DNA of 64,000 nt from CAYSSJ01 sp964433675 (GTDB lineage Bacteria > Cloacimonadota > Cloacimonadia > Cloacimonadales > TCS61). The translations under genes and the position numbers were made by a program. The notes beneath the pieces are model-generated. The model searched no databases, was not told the origin of the DNA, and saw nothing but the letters and a program-made list of their open reading frames with translations. Each line of letters starts with the position of its first letter. The stretch's first letter is position 1. Location: contig CAYSSJ010000001.1 of assembly GCA_964433675.1 (NCBI GenBank), forward strand, positions 1 through 64,000. The letters are read 5' to 3'. Positions 24,620-34,043 of the stretch are shown here, one piece after another.

Positions 24620-24654
24620 TGACAAATGGGTCAATGTAACAAAGCCTTGCAGAG
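24356..24654 (+). repeat. Sorting-domain plus terminator cassette, copy 1
   Basis: 299 bases aligned without gaps to 30934-31232, with 11 differences by hand count (about 96% identity) and a 101-base exact run. The block spans the sorting-domain codons, the stop codon and the 3' untranslated region into the terminator stem. Sequence upstream of the block in the two genes is unrelated. A more diverged third copy ends the gene at 31433-32806. Confidence 0.9.
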
Positions 24655-24677
24655 TGGAATTTGCAAGGCTTTTTTTG
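24641..24677 (+). terminator. Intrinsic terminator of cargo gene 1
   Basis: Stem AGCCTTGCA/TGCAAGGCT (24643-24651 with 24662-24670), 10-base loop, then a run of T. The first arm is shared with the 31.2-kb copy. Confidence 0.88.
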
Positions 24678-24923
24678 GGATTAGTTTTGATTTGCTGCTG
24701 ATTTCCGATAGTATTCGAATCATCACTAATAATTGTTTAATCGCTTTCATAAATGTTCTTAATTTTTTAACTAAACAAAATATATCTAGGAGGTTACTGG
24801 ATGTCCACTTTTTTTCTATATCATATTTTTTATAAGATAATACTAGTAAGAACAAAAAAATGTTAACAAAAAAATTGACAATGAAACATGAATATTTAAA
24901 ATATAATATTAAGGGGGAATAAT

Positions 24924-25225
24924 ATGAAATTAATTTTTTTATTTATTTTTTATTTATTATCTGTACTAATCATGCTGTCGACAAAACATTTACTATTGGT
25001 GAAGATACATTGACAGGTATTAGAGATGCATGTTTAGCACCTTCTCAAAGTGAGTCAATTGATCCATTAATTTTTCAATATTGGCATGATTATACACAAC
25101 AAGTTAGAGATCCTGAACCTGAAGAACTATTAATATTTGGTGATCGTTCCTATGATGACTATTTTGATTTTTATCTAATACAATCAAAGCATACAAAGCA
25201 ATTATTGAGGATAATAATGTTCTAA
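24924..25225 (+). pseudogene. Frameshifted 5' end of the heparinase-like cargo gene
   Basis: ATG at 24924, after AAGGGGGA, opens a signal peptide (MKLIFLFIFYLLSV). This frame stops at the TGA at 25011-25013. Residues that continue sensibly (CTNHAVDKTFTIGEDTLTG) lie in a second frame, open to 25225 and running up to SYDDYFDF. The downstream protein then continues in a third frame, which is open before its first ATG (LSNTIKAYKAIIEDNNVLMNN). Two shifts, each equivalent to loss of one base, are needed: one in the T-rich tract around 24934-24960 and one near 25165-25175. The cause could be sequencing error, decay or phase variation. Confidence 0.7.
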
Positions 25226-28200
25226 TGAATAATGTAATATCATTTTTACTAAATGAATTTAATTGGGAAGAATTTAAGCTTAAAATTTACAATCCAGAGT
25301 ATAATAATGCTGAGGAATATGAACTAAGTGCGTATCAGAGAGGATTGCACATGGCTTATGGGATGAATTTCATTGCTTTTATGTCTGACATGGGATATTA
25401 TTATATGAGTCTTGATCAACGAGATATGATAGTTGATAGCTTGAATACATTAGTTGATTGGGCTATTGATGAGATTTACAATAATAATGGATGGTATGAA
25501 CCTGCTGGCTGGTGTTTAAGCAATTATTCAAATGAATTATTGCCAAGAATTGGAGCTGCTAGTTTTCGTTTAATAAATATTAGCGGTATAGGATATTTGT
25601 GCATTTTAACTGGCGAGGAAATAAATTCAAATAATAGATTAAATAATTTTGTAATGCAACAATTTTGGTCAACACATAACTATCCTGCTGGAACAGATTT
25701 ACATGGATTTTCTGATTATGGAGTAACTAATTCTGGGATGTACACCGGTGGATTAACTTATGCAAATCGAGCTATTTATTTAACTTCTCTTTTTTTTACA
25801 GCGTTGTATAGGAAAACTGGTTTTAATATCTGGGATACAGATTTTATGAATGAATGGATGAATCAAGTAATGATGAGAATAGACCCACAGTTTTGCCATT
25901 TTACTCAGAAAGATGATTTCAGGCATAGATTAGGTTTAGACCAGTACAAAATAGAAAAAGGTTTATTACCTTTTTTTTATAATAATACTAATAACCCAGA
26001 ATTAAGAAAAGCAATTAGATGGTATATTCATCGAGTAAAAGATAATAATAGTGGAAATTATCCAAAAGAAACGAATGAGCATAATACAGAGAGTTTTGAG
26101 GTAGTGATTTGTTTTAACCCATCTACTATTAACACAATGCCTATATCAAATGATTCTTATTTTCCCTTATATTTAGAACAAGGTTCATATTCAAATAAGG
26201 AATTAACAATCCTTAGACCACAATCATCTCCAACTAATATAGTTAATCTAGATGGTAATTATGTATTGGATATACCATATTTGATAGTTAATCATGAAAA
26301 CTCATTTAATCATGGCCATTATAATAACGAAAAAACTCATTATCAGCTGTTTTATAAAGGAAGATATTTGATTATTGATACTGGATATAAAACTTGGTAT
26401 AATAGTAATTGGGGCAGAACACTTGAATGGTTTAAATCACCGTATTCGAAAAATTTAATTATAATCAATCCAGACAGTACATATATTGATGAGAGCGATT
26501 ATGTTGGTGAATTTGCTGAACTGACTGAATGGTGTATTCCCAACCCAGATTATTATGATGACTATCCATTAGTCCCTCTTAATCCCAAAGACCCAATAGG
26601 TTATACTGATAATTTCAGCTATGAAACAGAAGATGATATAGTAAATCCGGCTCAGAGACACTTTCTTGTCAAAAATGCACAGATGGTACACCTGAAAATA
26701 AGTGTGATATACGATAACAAAATGCCGGATATAACCGGAGATGAATATCCGTGCGAAGTTTTCAGGAATTTTTATATGATTAATAATAATTATTTTATAA
26801 TCTATGATAATATCATTAATTCAGAAAACAATTTAAATAAATACAGAAATCAAATTCATTTCAACCCTAATTCAAACGAAATTTTTAATAGCAATTATAA
26901 TTCAATTTTTACTTCTTCTGTTAACAATGTGAACCTATTCGGAGCTATGGGAGCTTCAAACAGCTTTTATACAAATTATGAATCTAGAGATCAATATTAT
27001 GGATCTGATTTCTACACTGGATTACCATTGGGATGGACAGGTGCGACTAATGCAAATCATAGTAGATTTAGAGTAACTTCAACGGGGGTTCATGAAAAAT
27101 TTCTCACTATTCTCATTCCATCTGAAAACAGTACCAATCCGATAGCTTATGCTGAAACGAGTTTTCAAAATCACTATTCTGCTATTATAGATTTTGATAC
27201 AAGTGATGAATACAAGATTTATACGGGAGTGAAAGACCAATCGAATGATTATTTTTGGTTCTTGGAAAACGATCAAGTTGTGGCAGAATCAAATGCAGAA
27301 TTCTTCCTTATTGAAACTAACAACGATTTTGATGAATACAGAAAGATTGTCCTAAATGGAGGCAACTTTTTAATAATGCAAAATCACTTTACAATATTCG
27401 ATTCTAATTATGAATTTGAAGAATTACTGGCAAGTTATGATAATGAGAGTTTGGTTTTGACTTTGAAAACCGAATATAATGATTATCCTAAGTACAAAAT
27501 AATGCGCTGTGGAGTAGAGCCTGAGAACTTTCAGGCATCTTCGTATTTCGATAGATATATCAATGGTACACAACCATCCACAAGATACTATTTCGATCAT
27601 GTTAGCAGTCTCGCCTATGATAATGAATACTTTTATGTTAATTACTCTTATTCTGACTTAATAGACGATGAATTGCTAACTTCTGAACTTACTATCTATC
27701 AGGGGTTTTTTAATAATATAGAAATCAATGGCGTAACTCAGTTTGGTACGGGTGATATAATCTTAAAAAATGATTTTACTGTTCCACCGGGTTCAGAAAT
27801 TGTTTTCTTGGCTGGTTCAAATCCACAATTGTTTTCTAATTTCAAATTAGAAATAGAGGGTACAATGAATGCAATAGGAACAGATGAAGAGCATATTGTC
27901 TTTGATAAGCAATCGGGTTCGAACTGGTCGGGTATAGTGATCAAAGATATCGGTACAGCTAATATAGAATATTGTAAGTTTAAAAATGCTGATGCTCCCT
28001 TGGAAATCCAGGGTAATGTTATTGTTAATAATTGTATATTTCAAGATAATTATGATGGTATTCTAGTAAATAATCCACAAGGTTATATAATCGAAAATTC
28101 AATCATAGATAATTGTAATACAACCGGGATTTTCGTTTATAATGCTCATGGAGAAATAGAAAATTCAACAATAAGAAATAACCTGTTAACCAATAATAAC

Positions 28201-29406
28201 TCGGGGCTGATATTTTATAATTCTTCATCTTATGTGGAAGCAGATACAGTTTACTCTAATAATTATGCAGGAATAATAGCTGTTCGTTCTTCAAATCCGG
28301 TCATAAGAAATTCTTCAATCAGTGGTACATATAACGATAATACCGATTATCCTGAGATAAGGATAAGTGGCTATTCTTATCCGATAATAGATTGGAATCG
28401 CAATGATATTATTTTCGGTTCCGGATATTCAATATATAATGAAGATGAAGGAGAAATCCCTGATGCATACTACTGTCGTGAGGTATGGTGGGGTACTACG
28501 AACGAAGCTCTGATAGAAGCCTCTTTTTATCCACCAACTTGGGAAGTAATTTATCAGCCACTTTCTCAAAGTCCAAATGTGGGATATTTCGCGCCATCGC
28601 AACCCAGTTCATTCGAAGAGGGATTAATGGCAGAGTCTGAAGGTGATTTGAATACTGCCAAAATCAAATATATGCAAAGTATCCAAGAGAATCCTTATGA
28701 GATGGAAGCTTTGTGGTCAGCTAATCGTTTGATGAATTGCTCGAAAACCGAAAATGAATATGTCTCACTTCAACAGTTTTACAGTCAGTTACAGATTGAT
28801 TATCCGAATACTGAATTGGCAAAATTATCCGAACTATACGAGATCTTTTGTAATAGGTTGATAAACAACTATCAACAAGCCATCACCGAATATGAAGTTA
28901 TGCTTGAGGGCAATTTATCTTATACTGATTCATTATTCACTCAGCTAGACATAGTTTATACTTACTTAGAGGCATCTGGTTCCGGAAACAGGGGTCTGAG
29001 TTTGAGATTTCGCAACTCGAAGAATGCTATCACTAGTGTTCAGGAAGCAAAAACTCGTGAGAAAGATTTATGGGATCTTCTGAATAGCTCATTTACCGAT
29101 GGTGGAATATATGCACCACAAATAACAGAAGTAAAACTTTCTCCAAACTACCCTAACCCTTTCAATCCCTCTACCACCATATCCTTTGCTATTCCCGAAG
29201 AGAGTGTGGTAAAAATCGAGATATTCAATATCAAAGGACAAAAGATAAAAACACTGATAGACGACCATCTTGTGCGGGGTGAGCACAAAATCGTCTGGGA
29301 TGGAAATGATGACAGCGGTAGACAAGTGTCTTCCGGCGTATATTTCTATAGATTGGAAGTAAACGGTAAGACCGAGGCAGTGGATAAGTGTCTGCTGTTA
29401 AAATAA
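25225..29406 (+). CDS. Heparinase II/III-like, beta-helix T9SS cargo protein
   Basis: The open part is 1393 residues; the native N-terminus with signal peptide lies upstream in other frames. Residues about 1-330 resemble the alpha-toroid of heparinase/alginate-lyase-type polysaccharide lyases. Residues about 357-390 carry the lyase-like HENSFNHGHYNNE, FYKGRYLIIDTGY pattern. Residues about 905-1060 are right-handed beta-helix repeats (IEYCKF, VNNCIF, IENSII, IENSTI). A tetratricopeptide-like helical part covers about 1130-1290. The NYPNPFNP sorting domain occupies about 1306-1393. It is probably a secreted polysaccharide-degrading or -binding protein. The first 900 codons are strikingly AT-rich compared with the rest. 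Activity is unproven and the 5' shifts may make the gene inactive. Confidence 0.72.
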   Translation: MNNVISFLLNEFNWEEFKLKIYNPEYNNAEEYELSAYQRGLHMAYGMNFIAFMSDMGYYYMSLDQRDMIVDSLNTLVDWAIDEIYNNNGWYEPAGWCLSNYSNELLPRIGAASFRLINISGIGYLCILTGEEINSNNRLNNFVMQQFWSTHNYPAGTDLHGFSDYGVTNSGMYTGGLTYANRAIYLTSLFFTALYRKTGFNIWDTDFMNEWMNQVMMRIDPQFCHFTQKDDFRHRLGLDQYKIEKGLLPFFYNNTNNPELRKAIRWYIHRVKDNNSGNYPKETNEHNTESFEVVICFNPSTINTMPISNDSYFPLYLEQGSYSNKELTILRPQSSPTNIVNLDGNYVLDIPYLIVNHENSFNHGHYNNEKTHYQLFYKGRYLIIDTGYKTWYNSNWGRTLEWFKSPYSKNLIIINPDSTYIDESDYVGEFAELTEWCIPNPDYYDDYPLVPLNPKDPIGYTDNFSYETEDDIVNPAQRHFLVKNAQMVHLKISVIYDNKMPDITGDEYPCEVFRNFYMINNNYFIIYDNIINSENNLNKYRNQIHFNPNSNEIFNSNYNSIFTSSVNNVNLFGAMGASNSFYTNYESRDQYYGSDFYTGLPLGWTGATNANHSRFRVTSTGVHEKFLTILIPSENSTNPIAYAETSFQNHYSAIIDFDTSDEYKIYTGVKDQSNDYFWFLENDQVVAESNAEFFLIETNNDFDEYRKIVLNGGNFLIMQNHFTIFDSNYEFEELLASYDNESLVLTLKTEYNDYPKYKIMRCGVEPENFQASSYFDRYINGTQPSTRYYFDHVSSLAYDNEYFYVNYSYSDLIDDELLTSELTIYQGFFNNIEINGVTQFGTGDIILKNDFTVPPGSEIVFLAGSNPQLFSNFKLEIEGTMNAIGTDEEHIVFDKQSGSNWSGIVIKDIGTANIEYCKFKNADAPLEIQGNVIVNNCIFQDNYDGILVNNPQGYIIENSIIDNCNTTGIFVYNAHGEIENSTIRNNLLTNNNSGLIFYNSSSYVEADTVYSNNYAGIIAVRSSNPVIRNSSISGTYNDNTDYPEIRISGYSYPIIDWNRNDIIFGSGYSIYNEDEGEIPDAYYCREVWWGTTNEALIEASFYPPTWEVIYQPLSQSPNVGYFAPSQPSSFEEGLMAESEGDLNTAKIKYMQSIQENPYEMEALWSANRLMNCSKTENEYVSLQQFYSQLQIDYPNTELAKLSELYEIFCNRLINNYQQAITEYEVMLEGNLSYTDSLFTQLDIVYTYLEASGSGNRGLSLRFRNSKNAITSVQEAKTREKDLWDLLNSSFTDGGIYAPQITEVKLSPNYPNPFNPSTTISFAIPEESVVKIEIFNIKGQKIKTLIDDHLVRGEHKIVWDGNDDSGRQVSSGVYFYRLEVNGKTEAVDKCLLLK

Positions 29407-29445
29407 TTTGTCGGTAAAACAATTTTTAAACAGTAGGAGGCACAA

Positions 29446-31197
29446 ATGTGGTTGGATAAACTTGAAATAGCATTGTTAATTTTCATAACTTCTTTAACTC
29501 TATTTCCATTACATGCTGAATTTGCCGGCGGTACAGGTACAGCAGATGATCCGTGGCAGATTGATACTCACGAGCATTTGAATAATGTGAGGAATTATTT
29601 GGGAGAAGAGCATTCTAATAAACACTTCATACTTATAAATGATATTGACCTTAGCGACGAATTTGAGCCAGGTGGAGCTTATTATCCTGATGGATGGATT
29701 CCGATTGGTCATGATGACAATAATAATTTTCGCAGTAATTTTGATGGAGATGGACATTTGATAACCGGTTTAAAAGTTGATGCAATTGATGGAATTAATA
29801 GCGGACTTTTTGGTTTTATCCAGAGAGCTACGATAAAAAATCTTGGGCTGGAAGATGTCTGGGTTTTCGGTATAAATTATATTGGCTCTTTAGCGGGAAA
29901 GGCTTACTATTCAACAATAACAAATAGCTATAGTACCGGTTATATATCTGGTTATTTTTTCCCAGGTAATATGGGCGGTCTGATAGGATATGCATATTTG
30001 TCCGATATTACAGATTGTTATAGTATCAATACAGTAAATGGATTTGTTCCTGTTGGCGGCTTAGTGGGAAAGGCTGATTCATCTTCGATTACGAATTGCC
30101 ACAGTGAAAGTATAACAACAGGAGAACATTCCATCGGTAATTTGATAGGAGAGGCAAATTCGTCCATAATAAAAGATAGCCATAGCAGTGGTAGTGTAGA
30201 GGGGCGAAATGGTGGTGGATTAATTGGGAAAGCAGATTATTCTACCATAATAGCTTGCTCTAGTGAAAGTGAATTAATATTAATTAACCATGGAGGCGGG
30301 TTAGTAGGAAAATTATCTGAATCGTCTCTTTCTGATAGCTATTATACTGGCAATATCAATGGATTTCATACACTGGGCGGATTGGTAGGCTTGTTAGAAG
30401 AGTCATCTATCACCAGCAGTTATAGCATTGGCGATATTATTGGAAATTATAAAGTCGGTGGCTTGGTAGGACATATCAGATCTTCCTCTCAAATTACCGA
30501 CTGTTATAGTAGAGTGAACATAATTCGATTAGATGGTACAGAAACGAGTTTAGGTGGTTTTTGTGGACTAAATGCTCAAAGTGAGATTACTAATAGCTTT
30601 TCGACCGGTTATGTAAAAACCTCTGAAGGTGAAAATATCGAGGGTAGAGGTTTTGTCGGTGCTATTATTTCCGGGGCTTCCTTTTTTATGGACAATAATT
30701 ACTTTGATATGGAAAGTTCAGAACAAACTTCAAGCGTTGGTGCTGAAGGCAGAACCACCGAAGAGATGACTTATCCCTATGCTGCTAATACTTATGTATA
30801 TTGGGATTTTGAAGAGACTTGGGGAGAAGATATCGATTTTCAGATGAATAACGGCTATCCATTCCTTCTGGATGTAACAGTGCCAACATCCACCGATGAT
30901 ATAGCCTTACCTGGTAACATCCTCAGTTCAATGAACTATCCCAACCCGTTCAATCCTGAAACCACTATCGCCTTCGATCTGCCCGAAAGCGGAAATGTAA
31001 GATTGGATATCTACAATATCCGCGGACAAAAGGTGACAACTCTAATCAATAAAGAACTAAATGCAGGAAATCATCAGTTTATCTGGAATGGAAAAAACCA
31101 ACAAGGCAACACTATGCCCAGCGGAGTATATCTCTACCGTGTAGATGCCGATGGTGGTAGATATACCAGTACAAGGAAAATGCTGCTGCTTAAATAG
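29446..31197 (+). CDS. GLUG-repeat T9SS cargo protein
   Basis: A 583-residue secreted protein. The signal peptide (residues about 1-24, ending LHA) is followed by an N-terminal GTGTADDPWQI-type segment common in surface beta-helix proteins. About nine or ten GLUG-type repeats (for example GGLIGYAYLSDITDCYS, GGLVGKADSSSITNCHS, GGLVGLLEESSITSSYS) fill residues about 110-430 and should form a beta-solenoid. The last 85 or so residues are the NYPNPFNPETTIAF sorting domain. AGGAGG precedes the ATG. Repeats of this type occur in adhesins and surface proteins, but the ligand is unknown. Its sorting-domain DNA is nearly identical to that of the 23246 gene, though the rest is unrelated. Confidence 0.88.
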   Translation: MWLDKLEIALLIFITSLTLFPLHAEFAGGTGTADDPWQIDTHEHLNNVRNYLGEEHSNKHFILINDIDLSDEFEPGGAYYPDGWIPIGHDDNNNFRSNFDGDGHLITGLKVDAIDGINSGLFGFIQRATIKNLGLEDVWVFGINYIGSLAGKAYYSTITNSYSTGYISGYFFPGNMGGLIGYAYLSDITDCYSINTVNGFVPVGGLVGKADSSSITNCHSESITTGEHSIGNLIGEANSSIIKDSHSSGSVEGRNGGGLIGKADYSTIIACSSESELILINHGGGLVGKLSESSLSDSYYTGNINGFHTLGGLVGLLEESSITSSYSIGDIIGNYKVGGLVGHIRSSSQITDCYSRVNIIRLDGTETSLGGFCGLNAQSEITNSFSTGYVKTSEGENIEGRGFVGAIISGASFFMDNNYFDMESSEQTSSVGAEGRTTEEMTYPYAANTYVYWDFEETWGEDIDFQMNNGYPFLLDVTVPTSTDDIALPGNILSSMNYPNPFNPETTIAFDLPESGNVRLDIYNIRGQKVTTLINKELNAGNHQFIWNGKNQQGNTMPSGVYLYRVDADGGRYTSTRKMLLLK

Positions 31198-31232
31198 TGA
31201 CAAATGGATCAATGTAACAAAGCCTTGCAGAG
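30934..31232 (+). repeat. Sorting-domain plus terminator cassette, copy 2
   Basis: Partner of 24356-24654, same length without gaps, about 96% identical by hand count. It includes the AAATAGTGACAAATGG stop region and the first arm of the terminator. Confidence 0.9.
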
Positions 31233-31250
31233 AAATTTGCGGGGCTTTTT
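31221..31250 (+). terminator. Intrinsic terminator of GLUG gene
   Basis: Stem AGCCTTGCA/TGCGGGGCT (31221-31229 with 31238-31246), including two G-T wobbles, followed by T. It is a diverged version of the 24.6-kb terminator. Confidence 0.75.
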
Positions 31251-31432
31251 CACACCAGAATACTAACAAATTTTCAAAATTCCAAAAAAACTACATTCTA
31301 TAAATTGACTGAAAAGTGGAGTTAGGCTTATATATCATAAAAATAATCAGTTATAAGAAAATAATTACTTGCTATTTTATTTTGAAGTATTAACCTTTAT
31401 AAAGTAAGTGAAAAAAGAAGGAGGGTATAAAA

Positions 31433-32806
31433 ATGAACACGAAATTTTTTGGTCTGGCGTTCATAATGGTCGTAGCATTGCTGGGAGCTACTATGCTTTC
31501 GGCATCAGTTAGAGATTTTCAGACTGACCTTAGTATAGGTAATGTGTTTGGCCGTGGTACAGAGCAAACGGAAGATTTTTCGAGGCATATCGTGCAGCGG
31601 CGAACGGATGGTCCCAACCTTATAGAAGCGATCTATCAGGATCATGATGATAATAACTGGTGGGTAGATGAAGAAAAGATAGAATTTGAGTATGATGATC
31701 AAGACAGACCCATAGAAAGCGTCATATCATATTGGGACGAAGATGCAGAAGAGTGGGTTTATGAAACCCGGCATACGTATCAATGGGATGGAGATAATCT
31801 TATCGACATTATGGTGGAAATGTATGATCAGCAGTGGCAAGAATACCTACATATAGAGCAAGAGTTCAACGATCAGAATCAGATTATCCTTTCAGAAGCA
31901 TGGGCTAATGCCATGGGTAATTGGATCGAATTTGCCTACTATGAGTACGATTATGATGCCAATAATCGAGTAGAAAGCATGACTCAGACTTTTTATATGG
32001 AACCGCCCGAAACGAATAGACAGCCTGATTATGAGAGAACAAACTTCTATTATGATGCGAACGATAGGATCGATGAAACAATCCATCAAATTTCTGTTGA
32101 TGGTGCTACATGGACTAACCATGAGAGATCGGTGATAGATTTTCACGCTAATGATAATAGTGACTATCAGTTATTTCAGGATATGGTCAACAACAATATT
32201 ATGCACATGATGACTTGGTGGCTTTTAAGCGATGAACCGATGGCGGATGTAGAAACTTATTATGAGTGGGCAACCGAAGAGTGGCATCCTTTCGAAAAAG
32301 ATGAATTCGATTACTTCGAAAATAACGAATATGAGTTTATGACAAAATACGAATACTATAATGATGATTGGCATATCTTGTTTAGAGATATGTTCCTCTA
32401 TGATGAGAATTGGCTGCTCACGGAAGTCATATATGAATGGTATGACAATGGACAATGGGATGAATGGGGTAGAACGCTGTTCTACTACGATCCTGTCTCC
32501 GCAGATGAGATCACCGTACAGGTTGCCGAACTAAGCACGGAAAACTATCCCAATCCTTTCAACCCTGAAACTACTATCGCCTTCAATCTTCCCGAAAGCG
32601 GTAATGTGAGAGTGGATATCTACAATATGCGTGGGCAGAAAGTAAAGACAATATTGAACAAAGAGCTGGAAGCCGGAGAACATCAGGTGCAATGGAACGG
32701 AAAAGACCGACAGGGTAATGTGGCACCCAGCGGAATCTATTTCTACAGAGTAGATGCCGAAGGCGGCAGATATACCAGTACCAGAAAAATGTTGCTACTT
32801 AAATAG
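31433..32806 (+). CDS. T9SS cargo protein, YD-like repeats (paralogue 2)
   Basis: A 457-residue full-length paralogue of the 23246 gene product: same signal peptide type (residues about 1-24), same DQDRPIESVISYWDEDAEEW-type repeats and same sorting domain ending KMLLLK. Divergence is spread along the gene, so this is an older duplication than the 96% cassette exchange. GAAGGAGGG precedes the ATG. The conserved domain order and equal length argue that both copies are functional surface or secreted proteins. The binding partner is unknown. Confidence 0.85.
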   Translation: MNTKFFGLAFIMVVALLGATMLSASVRDFQTDLSIGNVFGRGTEQTEDFSRHIVQRRTDGPNLIEAIYQDHDDNNWWVDEEKIEFEYDDQDRPIESVISYWDEDAEEWVYETRHTYQWDGDNLIDIMVEMYDQQWQEYLHIEQEFNDQNQIILSEAWANAMGNWIEFAYYEYDYDANNRVESMTQTFYMEPPETNRQPDYERTNFYYDANDRIDETIHQISVDGATWTNHERSVIDFHANDNSDYQLFQDMVNNNIMHMMTWWLLSDEPMADVETYYEWATEEWHPFEKDEFDYFENNEYEFMTKYEYYNDDWHILFRDMFLYDENWLLTEVIYEWYDNGQWDEWGRTLFYYDPVSADEITVQVAELSTENYPNPFNPETTIAFNLPESGNVRVDIYNMRGQKVKTILNKELEAGEHQVQWNGKDRQGNVAPSGIYFYRVDAEGGRYTSTRKMLLLK

Positions 32807-32828
32807 TGACAAATAGACCAATGTAACA

Positions 32829-32862
32829 AAGCCCTGCGGGATTGAATTCGCAGGGCTTTTTA
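32829..32862 (+). terminator. Intrinsic terminator, possibly bidirectional
   Basis: Perfect 10-bp stem AAGCCCTGCG/CGCAGGGCTT (32829-32838 with 32849-32858) followed by T. It lies between convergent genes (the cargo gene and the minus-strand lipoprotein gene ending at 32933), and A residues precede the stem, so it may serve both strands. Confidence 0.85.
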
Positions 32863-32932
32863 TTATCTAACGAAAATTTTTTATAAAAACAATAAATGAG
32901 TTACTTTGGCAGTATTATTCACCCTATCCTAC

Positions 32933-33919
32933 CTATTTTTCCAAGGGGAAGTGTCTTAGATTAACATTCGCGTGATTATGCATGCTCATATCAAATAATG
33001 AAATACTGTCTGCATTAGGATCAACTGTGTTAAATTCCAGTGATAGGCGAGTTGGCACATTTGAAATAAATAGGTGTGTAAGATATGAATAAGGCGAACT
33101 TTGAGATTTTTGACCAATTTTTCTAACCGGAGTGGAGTATTCTTGCCCGAAATTGTCATATATCGTGGAAGAACTACAGATTCCTATCTCTTTATCAGAA
33201 TGACTTTTATTGGTTATCAGCACTTCTATGACCACTTTATTGTCATTGGTTAGTCTTGCAGATATTATTTCAAATTCAACATCATCGACTGTAGTTTGGG
33301 CTAATGTTTGTTTAGAAATTCCGACTACATTTTCCCCCGAGTTCGGTTCGGTGGTTCTTTGTATAGTTAACGGTGTGGTTTCATAAGCAGTCATCATATT
33401 AGCGATATAATCTTCTTTTATAACTGTGACAGAAGCGACGGCAAATACTTCAGCTTTTTCGGTAGTGATCATTCGTGCGTTTATCCTCACCCGATCGCCT
33501 AGGTCGGTAATTGTACCGGTAGCTATAGCTTGAACGCCGAGCATCCTACCAATAGCAGCGGCGGAAGATTCATCTATCAAACCGGAAGTGCCTAGCTTCT
33601 GTTCCTCCAATACTCGGTTTAGCATTTGTCTTTCCACCACTTCAAACCGGCGAGTGGTGTACATTCTGGTTATCAGCTCTTCTGAGACATATTTACCGAA
33701 CATCGGAACATTACCATATAAATCGGTAAATTCTACGATAGCTATCTTAGTCCTTCTTTCTTCAGCTAAGCTTTTGATAATTTGATTGGTCAGACGGTTT
33801 AGTTCGGCATCCAAACTACCTTCTTCTCCCACAGGTGACTCGATATATTGTGGGCTTCTACCCACACAACCAATTAGTACTAGAATGATTAACAATATAA
33901 CGATAGTATTCAACCTCAC
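32933..33919 (-). CDS. CsgG/FlgO-like lipoprotein
   Basis: A 328-residue lipoprotein with lipobox LIGC (Cys18). Residues about 50-180 match the CsgG/FlgO-type fold: KIAIVEFTDLYGN, SEELITRMYTTRRFEVVERQMLNRVLEEQ, SAAAIGRMLGVQAIATGTITDLGDRVRINARM. The C-terminal third (about 215-328) is a beta-rich domain of the kind placed after this fold to recognise partners. CsgG itself forms a curli export pore, whereas FlgO-like proteins are outer-membrane accessory factors; this protein lacks obvious pore segments. AAGGAGG precedes the start. It is alone on its strand and faces the cargo cluster, so a surface-related role is possible. Confidence 0.8.
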   Translation of the reverse strand: MRLNTIVILLIILVLIGCVGRSPQYIESPVGEEGSLDAELNRLTNQIIKSLAEERRTKIAIVEFTDLYGNVPMFGKYVSEELITRMYTTRRFEVVERQMLNRVLEEQKLGTSGLIDESSAAAIGRMLGVQAIATGTITDLGDRVRINARMITTEKAEVFAVASVTVIKEDYIANMMTAYETTPLTIQRTTEPNSGENVVGISKQTLAQTTVDDVEFEIISARLTNDNKVVIEVLITNKSHSDKEIGICSSSTIYDNFGQEYSTPVRKIGQKSQSSPYSYLTHLFISNVPTRLSLEFNTVDPNADSISLFDMSMHNHANVNLRHFPLEK

Positions 33920-34043
33920 GATAGATCCTCCTTGATTTTATTATCTGAAGAAACTATAATGAACTAGCATGATGTGATTTCGTAGAGCAAAACTATTCCA
34001 AAATTTTGGAGAGGTTAGATCCGAGTCAATCTTTTTGTTACAT

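Noticed and set aside
24875..24907. TTGACA and TATAAT before the frameshifted cargo gene
   Set aside because: A 21-base spacer makes it doubtful, although the individual hexamers are perfect.
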